DNA from: an uncultured Bacteroidales bacterium | Lineage (GTDB): Bacteria; Bacteroidota; Bacteroidia; Bacteroidales; Bacteroidaceae | DNA length: 34,631 nt | Direction of reading: 5' to 3' | Assembly: GCA_902763865.1 (NCBI GenBank) | Contig: CACWTR010000027.1 | Location: forward strand, 1-34,631 | Shown here: positions 6,608-14,629 of the stretch, one piece after another | Numbering within the stretch: position 1 is the first letter of the stretch | How the letters are laid out: each line of letters opens with the position of its first letter | Translations under genes and position numbers: made by a program | Notes under the pieces: generated by a model | Told to the model about the DNA's origin: nothing | Databases searched by the model: none | What the model saw: only the letters and a program-made list of their open reading frames with translations

Positions 6608-8539
6608 TCAGTCGAGAGCTTCGTACTTCGACTGCCGGCTCTTGAACTCAGGCACGATTTCCTTCATAATCTTCACAATAGCCATGTCGTCGTAGGTGTA
6701 GCTGGCTTCGAGAAGTCGTTCTTCGTTCTTGCGGGCCTGCTCGTAGTCGTATTCGCGCACCTTGGCAATCATGATTTTCGGATGAATGGTGGGAAGGGTG
6801 TGCTCGGCATCGTTGAGCACTTCTTCGTAGAGCTTTTCTCCGTCGCGTAGTCCGGTGAACACGATTTTGCATCCTTGTGCTCCGCTCAGGGTTATCATGC
6901 GCTGTGCGAGGTTGGCAATACGCACGGGCTTGCCCATGTCGAAGACGAAGATTTCTCCTCCCTTGCCCATCGTGCCGGCTTCCAGTACCAGCTTGCAGGC
7001 TTCGGGGATGAGCATGAAGTAGCGAATGATGTCGGGGTGCGTGACGGTGACGGGTCCGCCTTTAGCGATCTGCTCCTTGAAGATGGGGATGACGCTTCCG
7101 TTGCTGCCCAGGACGTTGCCGAAGCGTGTCGTGACAAACTGTGTTCTTGCTGTCTGTCCGTCGGCCATTGTGCATTTGCCGTCGGCTACTGCCTGGTTGA
7201 GCGCTTGGCAGTAAATCTCGCAAATGCGTTTCGAGCATCCCATGACGTTGGTCGGGTTGACGGCCTTGTCGGTGGATATCATGACGAACTTCTTTGTTCC
7301 GTACTTGACGGCGAGGTCAGCGATGACGCGTGTGCCATAGACGTTGTTCTGCACGGCCATAGCCGGGTTGTCCTCCATCATGGGCACGTGCTTGTAGGCT
7401 GCTGCATGGAAGACGTATTCGGGCTTGTGGCGGCTGAAGATGTTCTCCATGTAGGTCTGGTTCGTGATGCTTGCCACGATGGTGTGGCATTGGATTTTGG
7501 GATACTGTTCCTCCATCATGCGGCGGATGTCGTGCATGGGTGTCTCTGCCTGGTCGATGAGTACGAGTTCCTTGGGCTCGAAGTGTGCCACCTGATGAAC
7601 CATTTCGCTGCCGATGCTTCCGGCTGCTCCGGTGATGAGGACGCGGCTGTCGTTGAGCTGTCGTCCGATGGCGAGCATATCGACTTCTATCTTGTCGCGC
7701 GGCAGGAGGTCTTCGATATCCACTTCGTGTAGCTGGCTGTATCTGAGTTCGCTCTTCCCGTCCCATTCTTCAGCGGTGAAGGGCATCATCATGATTTTTA
7801 TTCCTGCTTCGATGAGGTTGTTGATGAGTGTCTCCTGCTCGCGGAAGTGTGTTGTCTGGAGCGGGCTGACCATGAGAATGGAGATGCGTTGCTTCCGCAT
7901 GATGTCGATGAGGTCGTCCTCGTCGGTATAGACGGGCAGGCCCAGGAGCCATTTGCCCCTCATCTGCGAGTCGGAGCTGATGAAGCCCTTGATGATGTAG
8001 CGGTTGGGTGTCTCGTTGCGTATGCTTTTGGCGAGGCTGATGCCGCCGTTCTGCACGCCGTAGATGAAGATGCGCTTTGTCAGTCCGTTGCTGCGGAAGA
8101 CGTCGTACAACGTCTTGACGGCAACGCGCAGTCCGCCCATGAAGAGGGTTGCAATCATGAGGGTGGTGGCGAGCAATGTGGGATAGCTGAGGTAGATGCT
8201 CTCCATGTCCTCGGGTATGAGCAGGCTCAGGCCGTATGCTATCAGGGTTCCTATGCCCATTGCATAGAGCAGTCGTGCCAGATCGACGAAGCTGCTGTAG
8301 CGGAAGATGCCGCTATAGGTGTGGAAGATGCGGAAGGAGATGGTGTAGGGGATGAGCAGTAGGAGCAGTTCCTTGAAAAGGCTCCAGAAGTTATCGGCCA
8401 GGGAGTCTCCGCCGCGAAGGATGTAGAATGCAAGTATGCCGCTGAATATGATGAGGGCGTAGTCTATGACGAGTATGCACCAATAGGGTAGTGCATTACG
8501 GCTGAAATACCAGTTGACGAATCGTGATACAATCTTCAT
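6608..8539 (-). CDS. Membrane-bound nucleotide-sugar 4,6-dehydratase (WbpM/CapD/FlaA1-like)
   Basis: This 643-residue protein has four N-terminal membrane helices (about 20-135), a nucleotide-binding module (IYGVQNGGISLAK near 159-171) and a C-terminal short-chain dehydrogenase domain from about 298. The NAD-binding motif is GAAGSIGSEM (304-313). The catalytic region STDKAVNPTNVMGCSKR (422-438) has Met433 where many relatives have Tyr, followed three residues later by Lys437; this Met-x3-Lys form is typical of WbpM/PglF-type UDP-GlcNAc 4,6-dehydratases. Such enzymes make precursors of bacillosamine, QuiNAc or FucNAc sugars. It faces the WecA-type gene convergently across 7 bp and probably supplies it with substrate. 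The start codon is preceded directly by a (TA)7(GA)6 tract. Product stereochemistry is not determinable here. Confidence 0.88.
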   Translation of the reverse strand: MKIVSRFVNWYFSRNALPYWCILVIDYALIIFSGILAFYILRGGDSLADNFWSLFKELLLLLIPYTISFRIFHTYSGIFRYSSFVDLARLLYAMGIGTLIAYGLSLLIPEDMESIYLSYPTLLATTLMIATLFMGGLRVAVKTLYDVFRSNGLTKRIFIYGVQNGGISLAKSIRNETPNRYIIKGFISSDSQMRGKWLLGLPVYTDEDDLIDIMRKQRISILMVSPLQTTHFREQETLINNLIEAGIKIMMMPFTAEEWDGKSELRYSQLHEVDIEDLLPRDKIEVDMLAIGRQLNDSRVLITGAAGSIGSEMVHQVAHFEPKELVLIDQAETPMHDIRRMMEEQYPKIQCHTIVASITNQTYMENIFSRHKPEYVFHAAAYKHVPMMEDNPAMAVQNNVYGTRVIADLAVKYGTKKFVMISTDKAVNPTNVMGCSKRICEIYCQALNQAVADGKCTMADGQTARTQFVTTRFGNVLGSNGSVIPIFKEQIAKGGPVTVTHPDIIRYFMLIPEACKLVLEAGTMGKGGEIFVFDMGKPVRIANLAQRMITLSGAQGCKIVFTGLRDGEKLYEEVLNDAEHTLPTIHPKIMIAKVREYDYEQARKNEERLLEASYTYDDMAIVKIMKEIVPEFKSRQSKYEALD

Positions 8540-8565
8540 TATATATATATATAGAGAGAGAGAGA
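8540..8565 (-). repeat. (TA)7(GA)6 dinucleotide tract abutting a start codon
   Basis: Plus-strand bases 8540-8553 are seven TA units and 8554-8565 are six GA units. On the coding (minus) strand this is (TC)6(TA)7 followed at once by ATG of the dehydratase. It occupies the place of the ribosome-binding region, so slippage could alter leader length and translation. Confidence 0.85.
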
Positions 8566-8583
8566 ATTAGCTTTTATTTTTTG

Positions 8584-8614
8584 CAAAGTTAACAACTTAT
8601 AACATTATATGCAA
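8584..8614 (-). promoter_or_regulatory. Promoter for the WbpM-like gene
   Basis: Read on the minus strand, TAACTTTG (8591-8584) is a consensus -7 box and TTG (8614-8612) lies 20 bp upstream as a -33 element. The leader to the start codon at 8539 would be roughly 35-40 bases and contains the dinucleotide tract. The promoter separates the dehydratase gene from prs, so the two need not be one transcript. Confidence 0.65.
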
Positions 8615-8667
8615 GGAAAATGTTAGAAAAAAAACATGAATTGTCTTTATTTGTTCAAAAGAACACG

Positions 8668-8887
8668 TTCTTATTGCCAACGGCTCACGTTCTTATTGCC
8701 ATCGACTCACGACCTTATTGCCAACGACTCACGATCTTATTGCCAACGACTCGCGTTCTTATTGCCAACGACTCACGATCTTATTGCCAACGACTCGCGT
8801 CCTTATTGCCAACGACTCACGTCCTTATTGCCAACGACTCACGATCTTATTGCAATCGGCTCACGTCCTTATTGCCAATGCGACACG
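8668..8887. repeat. 22-bp tandem repeat array, ten units
   Basis: Ten head-to-tail units of exactly 22 bp fill 8668-8887. Each is two variable bases (TT, TT, AC, AT, TT, AT, TC, TC, AT, TC in order) followed by a near-constant 20-bp core, CTTATTGCCAACGACTCACG. The few core changes are mostly in the first two and last two units. There are no spacers, so it is not a CRISPR. Because 22 is not a multiple of 3, all three plus frames stay open, which produces spurious open frames. It lies between the stop of prs (8922) and the promoter of the dehydratase gene; the rest of 8540-8921 shows nothing else. Confidence 0.92.
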
Positions 8888-8921
8888 ATGTCTTTTCGCG
8901 GGGGGAGTTTGGCCCGCCCGC

Positions 8922-9860
8922 TCAGATGAGGTATTGCTTGGAGATACTCTCGTTGTTTTCAACGCATTGTATGGTGTGTGCCAGTAGCGCAGCAATGGAG
9001 AGTTGCTTGACCTTCTTGCAGCTCATGTCGTAGGGGATGCTGTCGGTGAAGACCATTTCCTCGATGCACGATGCCTCGACGCGCTCTTTTGCGGGGCCGC
9101 TCATGAGTCCGTGGCTGGCTATGGCTCGCACGCTCCGTGCTCCGTTCTGCTTCATCAGGTCGGCAGCCTTGGTGATAGTGCCGGCTGTATCGACAATGTC
9201 GTCGATGAGGATGACGTTGGCATCGGTCACGTCGCCGATGATTTCCATGCTGGCTACCTCGTTGGCCTTCTTGCGTGTCTTGTTGCAGAGGACGAGGGGG
9301 CAGTTCAGGTACTTGCTGTAGGCGCTTGCACGCTTCGAACCGCCCACGTCGGGTGTGGCGATGACGAGGTTGTCCAGCTTCAGACTCTGTATGTAGGGCA
9401 GTATGACGCTGGAGGCGTAGAGGTGGTCAACGGGCACGTTGAAGAATCCCTGCTCCTGGTCGGCATGCAGGTCCATGGTGATGAGGCGTGTGATGCCGGC
9501 CACTCCGAACATGTCGGCCACGAGTTTTGCGGCGATGCTGACGCGGGGCTTGCTCTTGCGGTCCTGACGGGCCCATCCGAAGTAGGGGACAACGGCGTTG
9601 ATGGTGCGTGCCGAAGCACGTTTCGCTGCGTCTATCATGAGGAGCAGCTCCATGAGGTTGTCGGTGTTGGGGAATGTGCTCTGCACGAGGAAGACATCCA
9701 CGCCGCGGATGGACTCCTCGAAGCAGACTTCAAACTCGCCGTCGGAGAATTTAGTGATGGAGAGGTTGCCCAGCTCGCAACCCAACTGCTGGCAGATTTT
9801 CTCTGCCAGATAACGTGACTTGGTGCCCGAGAACACCTTGAATGACCTTTCGCAATTCAT
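8922..9860 (-). CDS. prs: Ribose-phosphate pyrophosphokinase
   Basis: This 312-residue cytoplasmic enzyme makes PRPP from ribose-5-phosphate and ATP, feeding purine, pyrimidine, NAD, histidine and tryptophan synthesis. KFSDGE, YFGWARQDRK and LHADQEQGFF are the family's nucleotide and metal-binding segments, and VILIDDIVDTAGTI is the PRPP-binding loop with the acidic pair. The frame can be extended upstream to a TTG at 9896, but that would overlap the thiE-like gene. The ATG at 9860 gives the usual family length and starts just before the conserved FKVFSGT strand, so it is preferred. It follows the thiE-like gene by 28 bp on the same strand and is probably co-transcribed from that gene's promoter. 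Confidence 0.96.
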   Translation of the reverse strand: MNCERSFKVFSGTKSRYLAEKICQQLGCELGNLSITKFSDGEFEVCFEESIRGVDVFLVQSTFPNTDNLMELLLMIDAAKRASARTINAVVPYFGWARQDRKSKPRVSIAAKLVADMFGVAGITRLITMDLHADQEQGFFNVPVDHLYASSVILPYIQSLKLDNLVIATPDVGGSKRASAYSKYLNCPLVLCNKTRKKANEVASMEIIGDVTDANVILIDDIVDTAGTITKAADLMKQNGARSVRAIASHGLMSGPAKERVEASCIEEMVFTDSIPYDMSCKKVKQLSIAALLAHTIQCVENNESISKQYLI

Positions 9861-9888
9861 AGTCTCTATAGTTCGTTGATTGTTCTTT

Positions 9889-10497
9889 CTATCCAACGGC
9901 TTTCCTCAGCCTGCGGAAGTGGGCGATGAGCTCCTTGTAGTCCTTCCCCGAGTGTACGTCGAAGCGGTTCCAGAGGTCGCCGCGTATGGCAACGCCTCCG
10001 AAGCCCCACTGCCGCACCTGCTCGATGTTCTCCAGCGAGACGCCTCCCTCGGCAATGACGCGGTGGTCGATGATGCCCTGGCGTGCGGCGGAGAGCAGCT
10101 CGTCGGGGGTGAAGGATGCTTTGTTCTCGCTTTCCGAGATGCTGTCGAAGATGTTGCGCAGCAGGACGTACTCGCTCAGCGGCTTCTGCTCCACGATGCC
10201 CTGCAGGTCGTAGCAGGTCCTGGTGACGGGGCCCTTGTAGGATGCCGGTGCCTCGGGATGGCGCTTGCTGAGGTGGATGCCCAGCAGCCCGAACTCGTCG
10301 CAAAGGTAGAAGTGGTCGTGCACGACGATTTTCCTGCGGTACTGCTCGGGCATGAGGCTGAGCAGACGCTCGCAGAAGACGGGCTCTGAGTTCGGTTTGC
10401 GCAGGTGGAGAATGTCCAGTCCTTCCTCGAAGAGTGTGGTTAGAATCTTGTCTTCTTCAATGAAGAACTCGGGGCTGGTGAGCAGAATAAGTTTCAT
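9889..10497 (-). CDS. Thiamine-phosphate synthase family protein (ThiE/TenI-like)
   Basis: This 202-residue TIM-barrel protein of the ThiE/TenI family has the family's order of strands: MKLILLTSP, LDILHLRKP (near 28-36), KIVVHDHFYLCDEFGLLGIHLS (near 55-76), RTCYDL, and RVIAEGGVSLENI with FGGVAIRGDLW near the C terminus, the last two forming the phosphate-binding loops. ThiE joins HMP-PP and HET-P to make thiamine phosphate. The usual V-N-D-R segment is here VVHDHF, and no other thiamine genes lie in the window, so it may be the TenI-like paralogue common in Bacteroidota and not the main synthase. Its promoter lies at 10527-10534, and prs follows it. Confidence 0.75.
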   Translation of the reverse strand: MKLILLTSPEFFIEEDKILTTLFEEGLDILHLRKPNSEPVFCERLLSLMPEQYRRKIVVHDHFYLCDEFGLLGIHLSKRHPEAPASYKGPVTRTCYDLQGIVEQKPLSEYVLLRNIFDSISESENKASFTPDELLSAARQGIIDHRVIAEGGVSLENIEQVRQWGFGGVAIRGDLWNRFDVHSGKDYKELIAHFRRLRKAVG

Positions 10498-10526
10498 TCC
10501 GATACGCTGTGTCGTTTTTCCGGGTG

Positions 10527-10534
10527 CAAAGGTA
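10527..10534 (-). promoter_or_regulatory. -7 box for the thiE-like/prs transcript
   Basis: Minus-strand TACCTTTG (10534-10527) matches the Bacteroidota -7 consensus, 30 bases before the thiE-like start codon at 10497. The AT-rich sequence about 20 bp further upstream has no clear TTTG. Confidence 0.6.
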
Positions 10535-10542
10535 CGATATTT

Positions 10543-10574
10543 AATTCATAAATCATAATTCATAAATCATAATT
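10543..10574. repeat. 14-bp direct repeat between divergent promoters
   Basis: AATTCATAAATCAT occurs twice back to back (10543-10556, 10557-10570) and is followed by a third AATT. It fills the space between the -7 boxes of the divergent thiE-like (minus) and GH43 (plus) genes and would overlap both upstream promoter regions. It may be only an AT-rich spacer repeat. Confidence 0.7.
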
Positions 10575-10596
10575 TTCTTTTTTGTTCAAAAGTTCG

Positions 10597-10604
10597 TAAC
10601 TTTG
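10597..10604 (+). promoter_or_regulatory. -7 box for the GH43-type gene
   Basis: TAACTTTG at 10597-10604 matches the -7 consensus, 41 bases before the start codon at 10645. A TTTG at 10581-10584 is too close (12 bp) to be a normal -33 element, so that partner is unclear. Confidence 0.6.
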
Positions 10605-10644
10605 CAAACAGAACGAGAACGTATTAAGCTTAATATAATAAGGT

Positions 10645-13600
10645 ATGAAGAAATCCACACTCTTTGCGGCCCTGCTCCTCGCGCTCTTCTCCGTGCAGGC
10701 AGGCGCACAGAAGAAGTACAAGAATCCCGTCTATGGCTCCGACTTCCCGGACCCGACCGTACAGCGCGGCCTCGACGGCACGTGGTATGCCTATGCCACG
10801 GGATGCAAGTGCAAGAAGAGCACCGACCTCGTCAGGTGGACCGACGTCTCGGGCGTCATTTCACGCCCCACGTGGAACGACAGCACATACACCGACGCCA
10901 ACGGCAAGAAGGTGACCGACCACTACAGCCTCTGGGCCGCAGACGTCAACTACGTCGATGGCAAGTACATCTGCTACTACGCCTCGGCCCTTTGGGGCAA
11001 CGGTTCGCGCACCGGTATCGGCGTGGCCGTGGGCGACACCCCGACCAAGTTCACCGACAAGGGCAAACTCTTCCGCAGCACCGAGATAGGCGTGAAGAAC
11101 AGCATCGACCCCTGCTACGTCGAAGAATTCGACAAGAAGTACATCGTCTGGGGCAGCTTCAACGACATCTGCATTGCCGAGCTCACCGACGATGCCCTCG
11201 CCATCAAGAACTTCTCCCCCATCAATAATCCGCAGCCCAACGGCTCATGGAAGCGGCATGCCGGAGTCACGAAGCTGGCCGGCGGAGCCTTCGAGGGAGC
11301 CATGATATACAAGCGCGGCAAGTACTACTATCTCTTCTGCAGCGTCGGCTCCTGCTGCGAAGGAGAGAAAAGCACCTACCGCACCGTCGTGGGCCGCTCG
11401 CAGAAACTCATGGGGCCGTACCTCAACAAGCAGGGCGGACAGATGGTGAGCGACAACTACACCACCATCATCTCCGGCAACGACCGATGGAAAGGACCCG
11501 GACATAACAGCGAAATCATCACCGACGACGAAGGGCAGACCTGGCTCCTCTACCATAGCTACGACGCCAACAACAACTTCAACGGTCGCCTCATGCTTCT
11601 CGACAAGATAACGTGGCAAGGCGACTGGCCCGTCATCAACGACGGACATCCCAGCAGCGACGAGCGCGACGCACCCGTCTTCTATACCGGCAACGGTGCA
11701 AACCTCACCTACAAAGTCCAGAATGCCGACCTGATGAAAAGCGCATGGAAAGGCTGGAACGTCACCGCCAGCGACGACTGCGAGACGGGCAGCGGCAAGG
11801 GAACCGCCTTCGCCCCCTTCGGCTATGCACGCTACGGCGGCACCTTCGACATCTCACAGACCATCAGCACCAACGTCGTGGATGGACTCTACGAACTGAA
11901 GGTGAACGGCTTCGACACAGAACACAGCGTGGATTACTACGTCGGGAAAGTCGCCACCCCCGTGCTTTGTCCTGCCGACGAAGGCATCAACGCCCCGGCA
12001 TCCGATGCCGTCGTCTCCAACAACTTCCTCAATGGCAAGCTCGGCCAAAGCGTCTATGGCCTCGCCACGGGCGGCAGGCTGACCTTCGGAATGCGCACCA
12101 AGCAGCCCCTCGCCGAGACAGAGCGCTTCTGCGTAGGCAAGGTCAATATCATTTATCGTGACCGCCTTTCCGACGCCAACCCCGAAGTCCTCACATCCGT
12201 GCTCGCCAGCTATTACGAAATGGCAGAAAGCGTGGCTAACGCCGGAAAACCATATTATACGGGCTACAACCAGACCATCGCCTCCTACAAAGCAACAGCA
12301 GAAGGCACAGACGAAGTCGCCACCCGCTACCAGCAGCTGCTCAAGATTAACCGCACCATCGACAGCATACAGACCAGCATCGACGTTTATGCCGACCTTA
12401 TCGTCGAGGCCGACCTCCTGAAGGAAAAGCTTGCCGTTGCGGAAGCCGCAGGCTACAGCACTCAGGAAGCAAAGGACGCACTGGCCGAGGCACAGCAGGC
12501 AATAGCCGACTGCAACCTCAAGGATAAGGAGGTGAAAGCTCTCATCGAGCGTCTGCAGACCGCTGGCCATGACATGACATACTCCTACCAGACAGGCGAC
12601 GGCAGCAAGGACAACCCCTACGTCATCCTGCGCCCCGAGCAGCTCGACTACATGCACGACGTGCTCATTCAGGACCAAATGGTTTACTTCGTGCTGGGAG
12701 CAGATGTCGATATGGAGGGCTTCGACTGGAAACCACTCAACACCAGCGATAACAGCAGCCGCTATTGGATTAACTTCGACGGCAAGGGACACGTCATCCG
12801 CAACTTCACGCCCAACGGCACAAAGTCCTACCCCAGCTTCTTCGGCACCATGTGCGGCGAGATACGCAACACGGGTTTCGTCGATGCCAAGATAGACGGA
12901 ACAGGTTCCGGCGCGGCAGTCATCGGCGGAACACTCGGGCACAGCAGCTTCAAGGATGCTGAAGGCAACCTTTACCCCGTCATCATCGAGAATTGCTACG
13001 TGACCGGAACCATTACCAGCAAAGGATACGTCGGAGCCATCGGCGGCACACTTGGCAACTCGCCCGTCATCATCCGCAACTGCTACAGCGCAGTCAGCAT
13101 CACCGGCAACGGCACGTCGGCCAACTACTCCGGCGGACTCGTCGGGCGTGTCCGTACAGACTTGACCATCGAGAACTGCTATGCTGCAGCTCCCGTCTCT
13201 TCGCCCACGGCAGGCGGCATCGTTGCGGGCGGCCAGAACAGCACGACGCCGGGCAGCACCTACCGCAACGTCATTGCATGGAATCCGAGTGTGGATGGTT
13301 CGACAGCCGACCCCTTTGGCATCACGACAGACCTGGATGTCCTCTCTTCGACCTATACCTTTGCCGACATGCTCCTGAACGGGCAGCCCACGACTGGCGG
13401 CCTGAGCCACATGGAGCTCTGCGGCATCGCCGGCCAGTGGGGAGCACCCTGGCACGCTGACCCGACAGCCGGCAACGGCTATCCCATCCTCCAGTGGCAG
13501 TATGACAGAGGTGACTATCGCCTGCTCTGCGGCTTCGATCCCGACAGCGACCCTTCGACTGGCATCAACGACATATCAGCTGTCCGGCAGACCGCCGAGG

Positions 13601-13713
13601 CGAGAATCTACAACCTTGCAGGTCAGCAAGTCAAAGCCACCAGGGACAATGCTGCGAGCCGCAACTTGCCGAAGGGCATTTACATCATAGACGGACGTAA
13701 AGTAATAAAGTAA
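10645..13713 (+). CDS. Secreted multidomain GH43-type glycosidase with GLUG-like region and sorting tail
   Basis: This 1022-residue exported protein starts with a signal peptide (1-21, ending AGA). Residues about 24-345 form a GH43 five-bladed propeller: FPDPTV holds the likely base Asp36, KNSIDPCY the pKa-modulating Asp155, and GGAFEGAMIYKRGKYYYLF the likely acid Glu217. GH43 enzymes cleave arabinan, arabinoxylan or xylan side chains. A beta-sandwich-like region follows (about 355-500), then a helical FIVAR-like stretch (about 505-640, rich in Ala, Glu and Lys). Repeats like ENCYVTGTITSKGYVGAIGG (about 690-890) recall GLUG modules. The end, IYNLAGQQV ... NLPKGIYIIDGRKVIK, is a type IX-like sorting tail, so the enzyme is probably placed on the surface or released. 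No SusC/SusD pair is adjacent. Confidence 0.85.
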   Translation: MKKSTLFAALLLALFSVQAGAQKKYKNPVYGSDFPDPTVQRGLDGTWYAYATGCKCKKSTDLVRWTDVSGVISRPTWNDSTYTDANGKKVTDHYSLWAADVNYVDGKYICYYASALWGNGSRTGIGVAVGDTPTKFTDKGKLFRSTEIGVKNSIDPCYVEEFDKKYIVWGSFNDICIAELTDDALAIKNFSPINNPQPNGSWKRHAGVTKLAGGAFEGAMIYKRGKYYYLFCSVGSCCEGEKSTYRTVVGRSQKLMGPYLNKQGGQMVSDNYTTIISGNDRWKGPGHNSEIITDDEGQTWLLYHSYDANNNFNGRLMLLDKITWQGDWPVINDGHPSSDERDAPVFYTGNGANLTYKVQNADLMKSAWKGWNVTASDDCETGSGKGTAFAPFGYARYGGTFDISQTISTNVVDGLYELKVNGFDTEHSVDYYVGKVATPVLCPADEGINAPASDAVVSNNFLNGKLGQSVYGLATGGRLTFGMRTKQPLAETERFCVGKVNIIYRDRLSDANPEVLTSVLASYYEMAESVANAGKPYYTGYNQTIASYKATAEGTDEVATRYQQLLKINRTIDSIQTSIDVYADLIVEADLLKEKLAVAEAAGYSTQEAKDALAEAQQAIADCNLKDKEVKALIERLQTAGHDMTYSYQTGDGSKDNPYVILRPEQLDYMHDVLIQDQMVYFVLGADVDMEGFDWKPLNTSDNSSRYWINFDGKGHVIRNFTPNGTKSYPSFFGTMCGEIRNTGFVDAKIDGTGSGAAVIGGTLGHSSFKDAEGNLYPVIIENCYVTGTITSKGYVGAIGGTLGNSPVIIRNCYSAVSITGNGTSANYSGGLVGRVRTDLTIENCYAAAPVSSPTAGGIVAGGQNSTTPGSTYRNVIAWNPSVDGSTADPFGITTDLDVLSSTYTFADMLLNGQPTTGGLSHMELCGIAGQWGAPWHADPTAGNGYPILQWQYDRGDYRLLCGFDPDSDPSTGINDISAVRQTAEARIYNLAGQQVKATRDNAASRNLPKGIYIIDGRKVIK

Positions 13714-13727
13714 TAAGGTAACGAACC

Positions 13728-14582
13728 ATGAGACCGCTGATTCTTTTCCTCATATCGCTAATCTGCTGTGCACCGATACGTTCACAGAAGAAGAACACGA
13801 CGCTAACGGGCGTAAGCGGCGTAGTCTATGATTCCGGCAACGCCTGCATCGCCAAGGTCTCTGTCCGCGAGATAGACGGAAACCATCGCGTCTATAATCA
13901 GACGAAGACAGACCGCAACGGACTCTTCTCCTTCCGTGTGCGCGACACGCAACACTCCCTTCAGTTCTCTGCACCGGGTTTCCGCACGCTCACTCACAAG
14001 ATGCTTGGTCAAAACAAATTCCGCGTGAGGATGGAAAGGCGCCGTACCTCTCCTTACGTCGAAACGGCCAAGGTGGTCCTCAAAAGCGACAGACTCTTCA
14101 ACGGACACTACTTGGGAGAGGTCGTGCGACAGCAAGCCTGGATAGAGAAGATGTGTGACTCGCTCTATGCCTTTATCATTCCCGTTCAGATGGACAAGCC
14201 TGTCGATGAGTACTCTGCCGGCAGGAAGCTCATTGTGCTCGACGACGTGGGACAACAGGTGATGCTGCTCGAGAATGTGGTCGATGCCTATCCCATCCTC
14301 GGTGACCCGGATGACATTGACCAGTCCGAAATCGTCCAGACCTATATCGGTTTGGAACATGGAGGCGCAGATTCCTACTATGCACCGGGAGGCGATTCGG
14401 GCAGCGAGAAGCTGTATTCCTATCCGCACTTTCAAATCTCCCGTGCACAGATGGAGCAGATATGCGAGAAGCCGGAACTCCTCTCCCGTATAGCCGTCGA
14501 TACCTATCGCGCCAATAACTACTGGAATTTCTTCCCGACAGACAAAACCATCTCACTCTTCCGTAAGGCACTTGAGAAGTAA
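13728..14582 (+). CDS. Exported protein with a carboxypeptidase-regulatory-like domain
   Basis: This 284-residue protein has a signal peptide (1-19, ending PIRS). Residues about 28-105 look like a carboxypeptidase-D regulatory-like beta sandwich: GVSGVVYDSGNACIAKVSV, TKTDRNGLFSFRV and FSAPGFRTLTHKM follow that fold's repeating pattern. The remainder (about 110-284) is not recognised. It contains many acidic residues and ends in a helix near the stop, with no sorting tail or membrane helix. It begins 14 bp after the GH43 gene and ends 47 bp before the GH38 gene, so it probably shares their transcript. A periplasmic or outer-membrane accessory role in glycan use is inferred from location only. 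Confidence 0.72.
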   Translation: MRPLILFLISLICCAPIRSQKKNTTLTGVSGVVYDSGNACIAKVSVREIDGNHRVYNQTKTDRNGLFSFRVRDTQHSLQFSAPGFRTLTHKMLGQNKFRVRMERRRTSPYVETAKVVLKSDRLFNGHYLGEVVRQQAWIEKMCDSLYAFIIPVQMDKPVDEYSAGRKLIVLDDVGQQVMLLENVVDAYPILGDPDDIDQSEIVQTYIGLEHGGADSYYAPGGDSGSEKLYSYPHFQISRAQMEQICEKPELLSRIAVDTYRANNYWNFFPTDKTISLFRKALEK

Positions 14583-14629
14583 GGCCCCCAGAGTCTCTTC
14601 AGAGGGAATGCGGAACAGCGTAAAATGAA

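Noticed and set aside
8668-8887. The 22-bp array as a CRISPR or as a repeat-protein gene
   Set aside because: There are no spacers between units, so it is not a CRISPR. All three plus frames are open only because the unit is free of stops and 22 is not a multiple of 3; the supposed proteins are cyclic permutations of one peptide.
9861-9896. Upstream TTG start for prs
   Set aside because: It would overlap the thiE-like stop codon and add 12 residues not found in this family; the ATG at 9860 gives the standard length.
11854-13455. 533-residue minus-strand frame opposite the GH43-type gene
   Set aside because: It is a shadow of a GC-rich gene: no signal peptide, no motif, and the plus frame has clear catalytic and sorting motifs.
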